DNA of 64,000 nt, from NCBI GenBank assembly GCA_022592435.1, contig JABYQS010000074.1:62001-126000 (forward strand). Reading direction: 5' to 3'. The first letter of the stretch is position 1. Each line of letters starts with the position of its first letter. Below, one piece after another: positions 1 to 10,616 of this stretch. The notes below the pieces were generated by a model that ran no database searches, was not told the origin of the DNA, and saw nothing but the letters and a program-made list of their open reading frames with translations. The translations under genes were made by a program, and so were the position numbers. Origin of the DNA: Cerioporus squamosus. Lineage: Eukaryota; Basidiomycota; Agaricomycetes; Polyporales; Polyporaceae.

Positions 1-1137
1 CGCACCGAGGACGGCAGCGTTGAGGCACCAAATGCGCAGCGCGAATTCGAGGATATCGTGGCGAACGTCTCTCTCGAGAAGGAGCACTCCAAGCGCAACT
101 CGTACGTCTCCATGTTCTTCGGCCTCCACGATGACGGCTTGCACGTCGCTCGCCGGGTCCAGCTCTCCGTCTGGCTGCAGATCGTCCAGGAGTACGTGTT
201 CCCGCCATTTCATCATTGTATTGTCTGTCTGACTAGCTCTCACGTTTCCAGGTGGGTCGGTATCGCGGCTATCACCGTTTACGCCCCAACTATCTTCGCG
301 GAAGCCGGTTACAGTGCGCGCAAGGCGCAGTGGCTCTCCGGTCTTAACGACGTAAGTCGCAGCTCCTCCCTCCGCCGTGCTGGCTTGACGCTTCCTATAC
401 TGGATTCTTACCTCCGTACGCGTGTCTCCACAGGTTACGTACATGATCAGCACCCTCCTTGCTGTGGTGACCATCGACCGTCTCGGCCGCCGTATCGGTC
501 TCTGGTGGGGCGCCGTCGGTCAGGGCATCTCTCTCATCCTCGCCGGTGCATTCGCACGGCTGCTGAAGGACCATCCCGAGAAGGCCGCGGAATACGGAGG
601 CGCAGCGGCGTTCTTCGTCTTCCTGTACACGTTCGTCTTCGGCGCCACCTGGCTTACGATCACCTGGGTGTACCCCACGGAGACCTTCCCCCTCGAGGTG
701 CGCGCCAAGGGCAACGCATTCGGCGTCGTCGGCTGGTCGATCGGTGCGTGTACTCTATCTGAGGCTAATAGTATTTGAGTCACTGACAGCGGACGCGCAC
801 AGGCAACGGCTGGCTGACGCTGCTCAACCCGATCATGTTCAACGCCATCGGCGAGAACACGCTGCACATCTTCGGCGCGGTCAACTTCCTGAGCATTCCG
901 CTCATCTGGGCGTTCTACCCCGAGACCGCGAACCGGACGCTCGAGGAGATGGACTACCTGTTCATGAGCAAGAGCCCGTTCGTCTGGGACGAGGAGGAGA
1001 ACTTCCGGCGCATGAAGGAGGAGGCGGAGCGCAACCGCGCGTCGGGCCGCATGGCGCTCCCGGACTCCGAGCTGAACCCGCACGACGCGACGCCGACGCC
1101 CCCGTCGGAGATGATGGACGTCAAGGAGAAGATGTGA
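1..1137 (+). CDS. MFS sugar transporter, C-terminal part (5' end outside window)
   Basis: Plasma-membrane sugar porter of the major facilitator superfamily, expected to carry out H+-coupled or facilitated sugar uptake. The frame is open from base 1 and is spliced from four exons (1-191, 252-351, 434-743, 803-1137); the introns at 192-251, 352-433 and 744-802 are GT-AG. Diagnostic family motifs are present: DRLGRR in the loop after a helix, a TWVYPTETFPLEVRAKG stretch, and PETANRTLEEMDYLF at the end of the last helix. The C-terminal tail of about 60 residues is charged and cytosolic, ending in KEKM then TGA. Hydrophobic helices alternate as expected for TM7-12. The N-terminal half lies upstream of the window, so substrate class cannot be stated; the tail resembles fungal hexose/lactose-permease-type porters. 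It is convergent with the F-box gene downstream. Confidence 0.9.
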
Positions 1138-1485
1138 GCAGGTCGCCTCATTCTTGGGGTCCCATCTACCATTGTATATATGTGTTCTTTATTGCTGTAT
1201 CGCTGCGTCGCCATGCTATCACGAATTTCCAACCCTCTCCTTGGTCGTGTGTGGCTGCATGGATGTTTGGTACTCTACAGTGCCTACACAGAGAGGTACG
1301 CTACTTCGGAAGACATGTCAATCATGTAGCGGTATAACAGGTCGGAGATGCTGATGCCCTCCTGACCAGGCGATTCGCAGGCACACCACTGAGTGCGTAG
1401 CACAGGCAGTCGTGCCGCTATAGCTCGACTAAAGAGAGAGGGTGTAACAACAATAAGAACGGTCTCGAATAAGGCAGTATCCGTG
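1138..1485. other. Intergenic, convergent 3' regions
   Basis: About 350 bp between the stop codons of the sugar transporter (+) and the F-box gene (-). It should hold both 3' UTRs. No conserved ORF, repeat or RNA gene was recognised. Confidence 0.5.
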
Positions 1486-3117
1486 TCAGATAACCCGCGA
1501 CCTGTTTCCGAACTCCTCGTCCGTCACAATGATAGGATGCGCCTCGGCCAGCGGTGTGGCAGCATGCGGGAACACTCTCTGCGTGAACTCCATCACCTCC
1601 CGGGAGAGATCCGTCCCTCTTGGAAACGCGACCTGCGCCACGTTCAGCTCGCGCAATGGATGAGGAGGCTGTCCATCGGGGTATGCGATGCCCTCCAGCG
1701 CGTCGCCGGTGAGCTCCATCTCCGGGAGGTGCAAAGCGCGGAGGTGTGGACAGTTGCGTGCGAAGTGCACGAGAGACTCTAGGCCCGCGCGCAGCTCCCC
1801 GGCCGTAACGAACTCCAATCGGAAGCTCTCGAGGCTGGGCCACGATTCCGCGAAGGACAGAATGTCTGAAGAGCTGTACGGGAAAAGGAAGCCTTCGAAG
1901 ACCAGTGAGACGTCGCGGAGCTCGTGCAGAGAGAGCAAGGGCTCGACCACGGCGCTGAGGGGACCACCTGTGGGAGTGGGCTTCCGTGGGCCATGGTGGA
2001 ACGGGGTGATGGGGCGGCAACTGACACGGAGTGTGGTGAGGTGGGCATGCTTGCTTGATAGCGTCCTGAAGTAAGCGGCGCATTGTGGGATCAGCTGAGC
2101 GGGTTCGTACTGATCCAAGGTGACGTTCGTGGACAAGGAGTCAAGCTGCGGTAGATCTGTTTGATCAAGAAACAGTGCCAGTTCAGGCCAAAGGCCTCTG
2201 AGCTCAAGCTCGCGAAGTCGATTGAATGTGAGGGGAATAGAGGATGCTACCTCGATTGAGAGGGATAGGAACTCGAGATTGGGAAGGGTGGAGAGCGGCT
2301 CGAGAGCGTCCGTGTTCGGTAGTCTGTCGATCTCGATGGCACGTAGACGTTCGTGGCTGCGGAGGAAATCGAACTCCATGCTCCATGGTAGGAAAAGCCG
2401 CAGCTCTTCCAGATCGGGAGCTGCCTTGCAAGCTTCTCGAAGGATCTCTCGCTCAGTGAGTATCGCCACGGAGTCCGATACGCGGTGGGGGATTGACAAG
2501 TATAAGTGATGTACCGTGGGGGTGATGAGCCATAGGACCCCACGCCTGGGATTGTTCACAAGTGGTAGGAGCGGGGCACGGCCCTCCCGGGGCTGGCGTC
2601 TCTGAAAGACGAGGTCAATCGTGCACAGTGCTGGAAGTACCGGGGCCCCTCGTAAAGCAGGAACGAGCTCGTTCCAGATGGATAGTTCACGCGTCGTTTT
2701 GAACGGACTGAGCGTGATCGAGCGCACTCGCAAGGCGTACTCCTGGAAGTGCACCCAACTGGGATGGGTAGACGGGTCGCTTTGGGAAGGATAGGTCTAC
2801 ACCGGAATATCAGTCTATCGTGCACATTGTGCGTGAAATCGGCTCACATAGAAGGGTCCCGAAGCGCTCTCTTCAGTCTCGACCTCCAGTATGATGCCCA
2901 ACGTCCATAGCAGCTCGAGCAATGGCTTCTCGCTTGGAAGAGAGCTCCAGAGGATGTTGAGAGCGGGTTGAGTGAAGTTTCTACAGGTGAGGGCGGAGTG
3001 TAACAGGGTCTTCCGAGCGCGGGCGATTTCCTCCTGATCGGCGTAGTGCTCCGGATTTAAGTACGGGACGACCTTGTAGAGGATATCCTGTACGTCTGAT
3101 ATGGATCGGTGAGTCAT
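1486..3117 (-). CDS. F-box-like protein with leucine-rich C-terminal region
   Basis: Predicted 526-aa protein from two exons, 3117-2848 and 2796-1486, separated by a 51-bp GT-AG intron (2797-2847, phase 0). The N-terminal 50 residues have the layout of a degenerate fungal F-box: a helix (DVQDILYKVVPYL), then LLHSALTCRNFTQPALNILWSSLPS, the typical ALTCR..PALN.LW signature of agaricomycete F-box proteins. Just after the intron comes HFQEYALRVRSI, matching the usual motif that follows the F-box in these proteins. The rest is made of leucine-rich segments (LEELRLFLPW, LEFLSLSIEV, LRALHLPEMEL) consistent with LRR-type substrate recognition. Such proteins are expected to act as SCF ubiquitin-ligase adaptors, but the family is large and fast-evolving and the target is unknown. 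The ATG at 3117 begins MTHRSISDVQ and gives the standard length. Confidence 0.8.
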
Positions 3118-3602
3118 CCTGGATGGTAGAAGGAAACAGAGGCGTGATCCACGTTACGGCGGTTAAAGCACTGGGGCCCAAGTACAGGCCATGGTCCGCG
3201 CCTATCATGGGGCATGTACGGTATGAAGATGCCTTGATTAAACTGACTTGACCCTCCTCAACCGCACCAGACAAGTATGCTGCACCCGAAGAGACGATGT
3301 CAGATTATGACCATACGACGGTAGTATGGAGGACTCTCGTCCCCCGACCTAGGAGTGTTGTAAGGTGTAAGTTCCTTCCTGATGTACCATGCAGTTGCTT
3401 CCACTCAAGCTCAATTAGGCACGACAATCATGATTGATACTGACTAGGTGCAGCAGAATGTATTGGGATCGCTACCGCACCTACCTGCCACTCGATATAT
3501 CGAGCAACGTACCGAACGCGCGCAAGTCCGACCCATTCATTCCGCTTCCCACCCCGCCGCCAGGTGCGAACTATTATATAGCGAGGACACAAACCACCTG
3601 CG

Positions 3603-3846
3603 ATGTCCCTGGACGACAGGCAGAAGCTTGGGAAGTGCCAGCTGTTTTGCCAGCCCCCTCACAGAGGGCAGGGGCACAATCATGTGCGCTGTACAGCACA
3701 TACCGGTGAGTCGGGGCAGTTCTTCGCAGCTACTTGCGCGCATTTGTGACCAACTACGGCATGTAGCCTCAGAACAAAACAAAGCCCGTCAAGGAATTGA
3801 TACCTGTGACCTCGACTCTGTACGGGAAGTGATCAGGACACGCTAA
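3603..3846 (+). CDS. Possible small Cys/His-rich protein (60 aa)
   Basis: Two exons (3603-3705 and 3767-3846) joined by a 61-bp GT-AG intron (donor GTGAGT) give a 60-residue product that starts MSLDDRQKLGKCQLFCQPP. The first exon packs Cys12, Cys16, His20, several further His, Cys30 and His33, a spacing that could bind a metal ion; the second exon is charged (DLDSVREVIRTR). A TATATAG box lies about 25-30 bp upstream at 3574-3581, and short intron-like segments follow the stop codon, suggesting a spliced 3' UTR or a longer transcript. I do not recognise a family. Support is the TATA box, the clean donor and the open spliced frame; the short length means chance cannot be excluded. Confidence 0.35.
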
Positions 3847-4917
3847 GTCGGAAGCCGCCTCGAGCGACACGTATTGATCGTACCAGGATGTAAGTACAGC
3901 ATACGCGACCCAGCTCGTCGGGTGAACTGATATTGACGGACGACTACTGATTCTGCAGGACAGCTATGGCCCCGTAAGTGGGCGGCCGCTATACCGGAGG
4001 GGATGCTGCAATGTCGCCGCGGCTCAACCTTCCGGGCCTGTCGAACGTGTCACCTTGGCTCGCCAGTCCGGCTGGGTGGAGTCTGAAGATATGCCTTCGT
4101 GCAGTCCGAGTTGTGCGTGTCGTGCTCGGCCCGAATGAGAAGGCGCGATTGGCCAGCGCGAGTTTTGGATAGGTCACCATGGACCGGTTTCCGGCAGATA
4201 GTTGCATTCACACCAATAGCTTCGAGACGCATCAGGCCTCGATTCAGTGGTGAGAACGGATCCTTGTCTCATCCCGCCGCAAGCAAGTGCGTGGGGCGAG
4301 TGCAGGGCCGGAAAAGACCAAACGCGCAATTGAGAGTTGGGACGTACCTAGTATGTACTCTCCTCCTCTGTTGCAGAGCGACGCCTTGGCCAGTTAGCCA
4401 GTCCTCGTCGCCACCACTCGATCCAAAGTCACCCTCACTGCTGGTAGCTTCAGGACGAATGACACGAGAGTGAGATCCGCAACATTGTTGGGGATCGTCC
4501 ATTATCGAGAAGGCCCGCAGATCGTCGTTGGAAGCATCAACACAAAGTTTTACAGCAACGTCCGCTGGGTACCAAACATTCGAGGTCACCGCCAGAGAAG
4601 TCCAGGGAGTCGGACATCGTGGTAGGAAAGAGGGTTTGTTTGACACTGTGGCGCCCAGCGCTGAACTTGGCCCCAACCATCATCATCATGGTCCTTGAAT
4701 CATCGCCGTTCTCAGTTCTCGTCGCTTCCTCAACGATATGTAACGTTACTTGACACATTTACCATGCTTGATCTCGGATCCATATTGAGCTTCGTGACGG
4801 GCCACGGCAACAAGCAGGTGGAGAACCGTCGCTGATGGCACCACATGACTGAGACCGCATGGGTGAGCCCCGATAACACTGCTTCGAGCGGACGAGCGGG
4901 ACAGCGAAGACGGCAGC
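3847..4917. other. Intergenic region
   Basis: About 1.07 kb. The first 130 bp contain further GTAAGT and CAG-type splice-like sites that may belong to the small upstream gene. The remainder has only short overlapping frames with no recognisable domain and includes the promoter of the downstream glycoside-hydrolase-like gene. Confidence 0.4.
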
Positions 4918-4925
4918 ATATATAG
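4918..4925 (+). promoter_or_regulatory. TATA box of the glycoside-hydrolase-like gene
   Basis: ATATATAG lies about 71-78 bp upstream of the ATG at 4996, the usual distance for fungal TATA promoters. A short AG-repeat (agagagagag) lies between it and the start codon. Confidence 0.5.
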
Positions 4926-4995
4926 GACGCTGCCAGCATGCAGCACTGCGACCGACGACCGTCAAGTCTCGCGACGCCACAGAGAGAGAGGGACG

Positions 4996-7014
4996 ATGGC
5001 GGCGACTCTCGTGCGTTCTGTAGTGACGGGCTTCCTGCTTTCTGCTCTCATTCAAGATGCAAGTGCGGATACATGGTGCGCACAATTCAGACCTCAGTAC
5101 CTTGCTGAGAAGGAGGTCTAACACGGGCAAACAGGTGCGGTAAGAACTACATGGCGTCCTCGCCCATCGTGCCCCCAGGCGGTCAGTTCCCCGTTCCTGC
5201 GACGTCTTCGAAGCCGTTGCTCGCCCTGCGCTGTGCCCCGCTCATCAAACCATACCTCCCCGAGGACGTGTCTTCCCCCGCAGGCTTTCTGATCGATGCG
5301 CCGATCACGTTCTCGGAAGTTGTTGGTGCAGTCCCCATAGACCTCCCTGCGCGGGGCCCGCAGGGTGCCCTCGAGGTAATAGTGAAGGTCGGCGGGCGTA
5401 CGCTGGCGAAAGGTCCCGTGGATTTGAACGCGACCAAGGCGGAGTTGCCGTTCTCGCTGAAGGACCTGAAGCCTCAGTCCACTGCGTTTGACGTGGAGTG
5501 TTCAGCGACTTACAAAGCGCCGGGTGCAAAGGGACCGCTGCAGACTTTCACCTCAAACACCACGCTATCGTACCTCCCGGACCCTCCCGATGGCCGCTCC
5601 GTGACGAAGGTGGACTTGCGTACGGGTGCGCTACTGGCGAAACCTGCCACAGGGAAGGGTGGGGACTACGAGACCGTGTTTCCTATCGGTTTCTACACCA
5701 ACTTTGGTGGATACCTTACTTCCAACTTGTCCGTTATCGACGAGATTGCTGCTCAGGGTTTCACAGTCGTAAGGCGCACTCACGTTATTGGAGCTCATTT
5801 GTGTTCACGCACGCACTAGATCCACCCTATACCCACGTTCGACAACCTCACCGCCCTTGCCGAGGTCATCCAGCGTATGGAAGAGGTCGGTATTTACCTG
5901 ATGTACGACATGCGATGGTATGTCATTATTCCATGGATGATTGCTGGCAGCTAACGGCCCTCGCAGGACGTACATGAACAGCACGGCCGTCACCGAAGAA
6001 GTCAACCGTGTCAAGAATAGCCCTGCGCTCCTACTGTGGTACACTGGAGACGAGCCGGATGGAACTTCCGATCCTTTGAACGCTACCACGGCCGCGTACG
6101 ATCTCATCTACTCGCTGGACGGCTACCACCCTGTCTCACTTGTCCTCAACTGCGAGAACTACTACTGGACGGAGTATACCGCTGGGACAGACATCGTCAT
6201 GCAGGACACGTACCCTGTCGGAATCAACGCGACTTTCTCCACGGTTTGGGTATGTCGGTGACGATCATACTAGTGACTCACCGCTTCTGACGCGCTTGTA
6301 TCGCTCTCAAGGGGACAGCATGTACGCCTGACTATGGAGACTGTGGGTGCGATAACTGCAAGGGAGACTTGGAGGACATCAGCACGCGCATGGACGAGTT
6401 CGCGGAGCGGAGGTTCATCGACGGTTGGGAACGTACCAAAGCTATGTGGACCGTTCCACAAGGCTTCGGTGGCGATTCGTGAGCATTGCGTTCAACGTAC
6501 TTATCTCCCCTTGTTGACAAGACCGACTGGCAGGTACTGGGACCGAGTGCCAACCGGCAAGGAGTTCGTCGTGCAGAGCGTGCTTGGGATCAATCACGGC
6601 GCCCTGGGTAAGTTGGCTTTACCAAGGCATCGTTTATCCTTCGCTGACCCACGCAAACCAGGCGTCGTCTCATGGAACGCACCCACAACCGACGACATCA
6701 CCGCCTCCGCGTCCAACCTCGCAAAGTCGCTCGCCACGATGAAAGACTTTATCCTCGACCCGGCCGCTACCTTCTCCCATGTTGGAGCAGACGGCGTCGA
6801 CGTCGGGCTGTGGACTATTGGCGCGAGGACCCTGGTGCTCGCCACGAACTTGAACTATGCCGAGGCGAAGTTTGACTTGTCCAGCTCTGGGGTGCACGGG
6901 CTTGCGGCAAAGGTGCTACTTGGGGCGAAGCAGGTGCTTGACAGTGGAGCGAAGATTGAGGGACATGTTGTGACGCTTGAAAGCGTTGGCACTGGAGGCT
7001 TTGTTGTGGGATGA
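4996..7014 (+). CDS. Secreted glycoside-hydrolase-like protein (TIM-barrel type)
   Basis: Seven exons (4996-5075, 5135-5768, 5820-5917, 5967-6249, 6312-6478, 6534-6607, 6662-7014) give 562 aa; all introns are 49-62 bp GT-AG. It begins with a signal peptide (MAATLVRSVVTGFLLSALI..ASAD) followed by TWCGKNY, a conserved start of a basidiomycete family usually labelled glycoside hydrolase subgroup catalytic core. An N-terminal beta domain of about 180 residues precedes a barrel-like region (PIGFYTNFGGYL, IYLMYDMRW, ALLLWYTGDEPDG, DIVMQDTYPVG). The acidic residues in GDEPDG are plausible catalytic candidates. Cys residues (TPDYGDCGCDNCKGD) suggest disulfides. The C-terminus is a small beta domain (LVLATNLNYAE). 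The substrate is unknown, and assignment to a CAZy family would need a profile search. A TATA box at 4918 supports the chosen start. Confidence 0.75.
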
Positions 7015-7595
7015 GAGGATGTTGCGTTCGGTGAGCCTCCGTTGCCTCAGTGTTGTGAATGCTTCTTGTTCGTCCTACGTGCCCGTGTAGGATAACAACC
7101 AACGTAGCATGGCTGTGGTGCTCCTCTGTCTCCACGGTCCACAATATCATCTTCAGCACATCTCGAGCGGTGAATGGCAACATGCGGCGCCGCGCGTTGC
7201 GAACACTCGCAAGTGGGCAGGCAAGGCTTGCATGACGGTACTTGTCCGGGCAACGTATCGCCACTGCTTTAAGATGCACGCGCTTCAGATCCGAACGAGT
7301 AGAAGTGCGGGGCTTAATCGGTTGCACCTGCATATTGTCACCCGTTACGGCGGTCGACAGACTGGGTAACAAACTAGTACGAATCACGGTGGTATGTGGA
7401 CGAGTGCCCGGCTGGGATTCACTCATCGTTTGGGCAGGGGCACTCGCCTCCCAAACCGCGTCACCTTCTCGGCTTCACAACCCGCGGGTTCTACGCATCA
7501 TCTCGACTGACTTGCAGGGGGCGCATCCACTTCATGGAGGGTAGTCGTTGCCCAGGCGACAACCTGACTGCACAATGGTTGAACGCCCATGCTGG
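7015..7595. other. Intergenic region
   Basis: About 580 bp between two same-strand genes. Only short non-conserved frames are seen; the right end is the promoter of the next gene. Confidence 0.4.
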
Positions 7596-7603
7596 TATAA
7601 AAG
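7596..7603 (+). promoter_or_regulatory. TATA box
   Basis: TATAAAAG, a perfect TATA consensus, 89-96 bp upstream of the ATG at 7692, followed by a CT-rich leader typical of fungal transcription start regions. Confidence 0.6.
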
Positions 7604-7691
7604 GGAGAGCGACAAAGTGTCCGCTCGCTACCTACCTCTCTTTCTCTCCCTGATTCCTCTCGACGCATCGCGCCACAGCTCCAAGTATATT

Positions 7692-8765
7692 ATGTTCCCC
7701 GCTGTGAGTTCAAACTGCCATATGTACCAGCGCTCTTCACCGTAAGCTGACCTCGTCATGCAGCCACAGCGACGGCTCGTGACTACCACGGATCCTCCGG
7801 CCATATACCCTCCCCATGCGAACGACCTACCCATCGCCGCTCCTGCTTTCATTCAGAACTCGGGGAGTACCTGTCCATACCCGATTAGGAACCGTGGTCA
7901 ACTTGAAGGCCGCAGACACGACCCGACGCTCGTGAACTGGGACGTATACGCACATGCGCTGTTTGGGGAGGGCAATGGCTTACCGCTCTGGTGTTCTCCC
8001 TCACCCCCAACTTACACTCCCGGGAGATCACGTATTTATGTTGGCGATGTGGGGTGGTGTACCCAAGGCTACTTCCGCCCCATGTTCAATTCGTTGTCTC
8101 CCCGCCCCGACGACCTGGATGTGAAACAGCCATCACAACACAGGCCCCGAGACGGCCTTGACGACCCACTGGCAGCAATCGATGTTACCTATGCGCTATC
8201 TTCTTACCACACAGAGCAAACAGTCGTGATTGAGCGTAAGCCAGGACCATTGTGAGTCACCCGTCATGTCCCGGTACACGTCCGGCGGGGCTTACTGCGT
8301 CATAGCATCGACGACGCACAACAATACCGCAGGATGGTGAAGGTTGACGTTTGCTTGGATTCCGCACCAATCCAAGAGAAGTACAAAGCTTCTAGGGATG
8401 AAATCATCCAATACATCAGCGAGAACTTCAATACCTGGCAGGGTGTCATGGAGCAAGACTTAGGCTGCGAATACGATATATGTTTTGTACACGGCGTGAC
8501 GACATCAACCATCGCGAAGATATCCGGATCTGTTGACAGTGACAAGTACGAACGGAGGGGCACTTTGAAGGAAGACGAGCACTTCACCACACGCTCTTTT
8601 CAGAATCCCCTCTCCCAACATGCGCATGGGCCGTTGCAGCCGTCGGAGCCTGAGAAAAGCGCATTCATTCACTTTTACATGGTCAAAATTAGTGAGAGTT
8701 TTGAATGTACACATCTGTCCATCCATTCGTGTATCATTCTTCCCCGCGAGTTGCGTACGTGGTAG
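7692..8765 (+). CDS. Agaricomycete-specific protein of unknown function
   Basis: Predicted about 319 aa. The first coding exon is only 12 nt (MFPA, 7692-7703), then exons 7764-8251 and 8306 onward; both introns are GT-AG (60 and 54 bp) and the phases agree. The core GNGLPLWCSPSPPTYTPG followed by RIYVGDVGWCTQGYFRPMFN matches the GdGyPLW...GV.IGDVG motif of a protein family repeatedly found in Agaricomycetes without known function; a later ISENFNTW and FIHFYMVKI correspond to its central and C-terminal conserved blocks. The 3' end is uncertain. Read without a further intron, the frame stops at 8763-8765. Splicing at the GTGAGA donor (8692) would end it near 8800 instead. In this family an exon boundary after the FIxxYxxxI block is common, so the second model is possible. 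Confidence 0.6.
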
Positions 8766-9112
8766 GACAAGCTCGACTGCATCGTATTCATTCAACATGA
8801 AAGAGGAGAAGTGCGCCGCAAACACGGACTCCGGAGTAAAGACGCCGGATAGCGGACTCGGAGACGGCATTTGCACCCAAGATGCACCGATAGGTATCAA
8901 GTTGTGCTGCACTCACCTATCGACTATCCAGGAGGTCCAGCTCGGGCACCGTTGCGATGTCGCATACTTCCATCTCGATGCAGAAAGCCATTCGATTATG
9001 AGACTACATAAGGTACACCCAGAGTAAGAATATATCAATCATAAACAGTACAGCGGAGAACATTGCTAACGTGTCAGGAGCAGAGAACTGAGAAGCCCGG
9101 GTACAGCTGAGT
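8766..9112. other. Short intergenic region, convergent genes
   Basis: About 350 bp holding the 3' ends of the preceding gene and the DUF7918 gene. An open frame (MKEEKCAANTDSG... to 9024) runs through here on the plus strand and could be an alternative last exon of the upstream gene, but no acceptor of matching phase was found. Confidence 0.35.
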
Positions 9113-10403
9113 TCAGTCATCCACAGTGAGGTCGATGACGTCGTCTGGATCGCCGACAGCGCGTCGTTGGGAGGTTTCAGGCTCTTTCTTGACGGTCCCA
9201 ATTGGAGTCTTTCCTCCCTTCTTCCTCTTGGCGAGCTCGACCTTCCTCTGGAGTTGTTTGAGGCGACCCTGGAGAGGTAGGGAACAGTTAACGACTTGGG
9301 CCTTACTCAGCATGAACGAAGGGCCGTACCTGGAGCACATCCAAGTCCTCGTCGTCGTCCGAGAGCTCGATCACGCCCATGTCCACTTGGGTCGCCCCGG
9401 GCTCTGTCTTCGGTCGCTTCGCCGGGCGATCGTCTACTGAGTCGCCAACCCGCTTTGCTGGTGATGTTGCTTCCTGCGAGGGGGGAGACAGAGGCATCAC
9501 CCCTTGCGCCTGCAGGAGAGCTTGTGGTACGTCAGACCAGAAGTACCCAGACGATAAAGAGGAAGACTCACCGCGTGGTCTGTATCGGAAGACAAAGGTT
9601 GCGATGTATCCTTCCAACGGGTCAATAGGGTCGTATCGGAACAAATAGCGCAGTGGCGGGTCAGCGATCCTCGACCCCTTTCCGAGACTAGGGACCGGAC
9701 GCTGTGAGTTGCACGGAGGTGAGAGTAGGAGGAGGGCGCAAACGTACGCGACGTTGTGAGCTCCTGCTTTCTTGCTTCTCTCGTGTACTTTCTCGACTGC
9801 GTTGAAGGTTGCGGGGGTGAACGGGACGAGAGTGTAGTGTTCGTGAACTCGTCGGATGGACACCCGGATCGTGCCCAGGTCCGCGTTGCTAGACATGTTG
9901 CTCAACAGTGAGTCGTCGTCTTGTATGGGCGCGTCAATACTTGCATCTATGCGCCTATATGTGCACGACATAGCCAAGGAGCGCACCTGATGTCTTGAGG
10001 TCTGCGAATTGGAACGGCTGCTCGATGTCCGCGTCCGTTAGGACTCCTGCCCGCTTCCCACTACTCCCGGCGCTGGATATGCTCCCATGTGAGATGTTCC
10101 TTCCGTCCAAGGTGAAGGCATACAAGAGCCAGGTTGCCTTGACATGGTCGTTCCAATGAATGGCGAAGTTCTGTAACATGCGCGACGGGAGTTAGGAGAC
10201 AAGGAACGCGAATTGACAGCAGGATCTCGTTCTCTATGGACTCTGGGTGCACCTCAGATATGTAGAGAATTCAGACTCGCCTTTCCGCTCTCGCTGGGTA
10301 CAAAGCAGGCAACAGTCTTGCCGTCGCCTTCGACTTGTACTTGGTACTCGGGTAGTGACTCTCCGTCGCAGGTAATCCACACTTCGTGGCCATTGAGGAG
10401 CAT
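9113..10403 (-). CDS. DUF7918-domain protein with acidic and basic C-terminal tail
   Basis: Six exons (10403-10281, 10170-9987, 9946-9748, 9687-9572, 9520-9330, 9268-9113) give 322 aa. The N-terminal domain matches the basidiomycete DUF7918 pattern: MLLNGHEVWITCDGESLPEY, then TVACFVPSESGK, NFAIHWNDH, LGTIRVSIRRV, KVHERSKKAGAHNVALG and IATFVFRYRPR. The tail has KRVGDSVDDRPAKRPK, a bipartite-NLS-like stretch, and two hydrophobic-acidic motifs, VIELSDDDE and VIDLTVDD, that resemble SUMO-interaction motifs. A nuclear location is inferred from these. The first intron (10171-10280) appears to start with GC (AAG/GCGAGT) rather than GT; this joins SESGK to NFAIHW in frame, exactly as the family requires. 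Intron 2 would be only 40 nt. Function is unknown; a decayed relative lies at 30443-31047. Confidence 0.75.
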
Positions 10404-10616
10404 CTTGGTATCTTCCCGGGTTCACGATCTTGCAGTGCTGATGTGGGGAAGCAGACAGACGAGGGTCTCGGTGGGAATGAAGTACAGTATACTTATGTTT
10501 TGTAGGTCGTGGAAAGAGCTAGACCCTCGCGCGCTCCGACGCGTCCTGGGCCCGACGCGCTCTCACGCGACCGCGTCAGCTTGCTCTCCGCCTTCGCATC
10601 TCTCTTCTCGACCGCC

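Noticed and set aside
10509..10616. Longer N-terminus for the TPR protein
   Set aside because: It would start at GTG; the first ATG in frame is 10617 and gives a good mitochondrial presequence.
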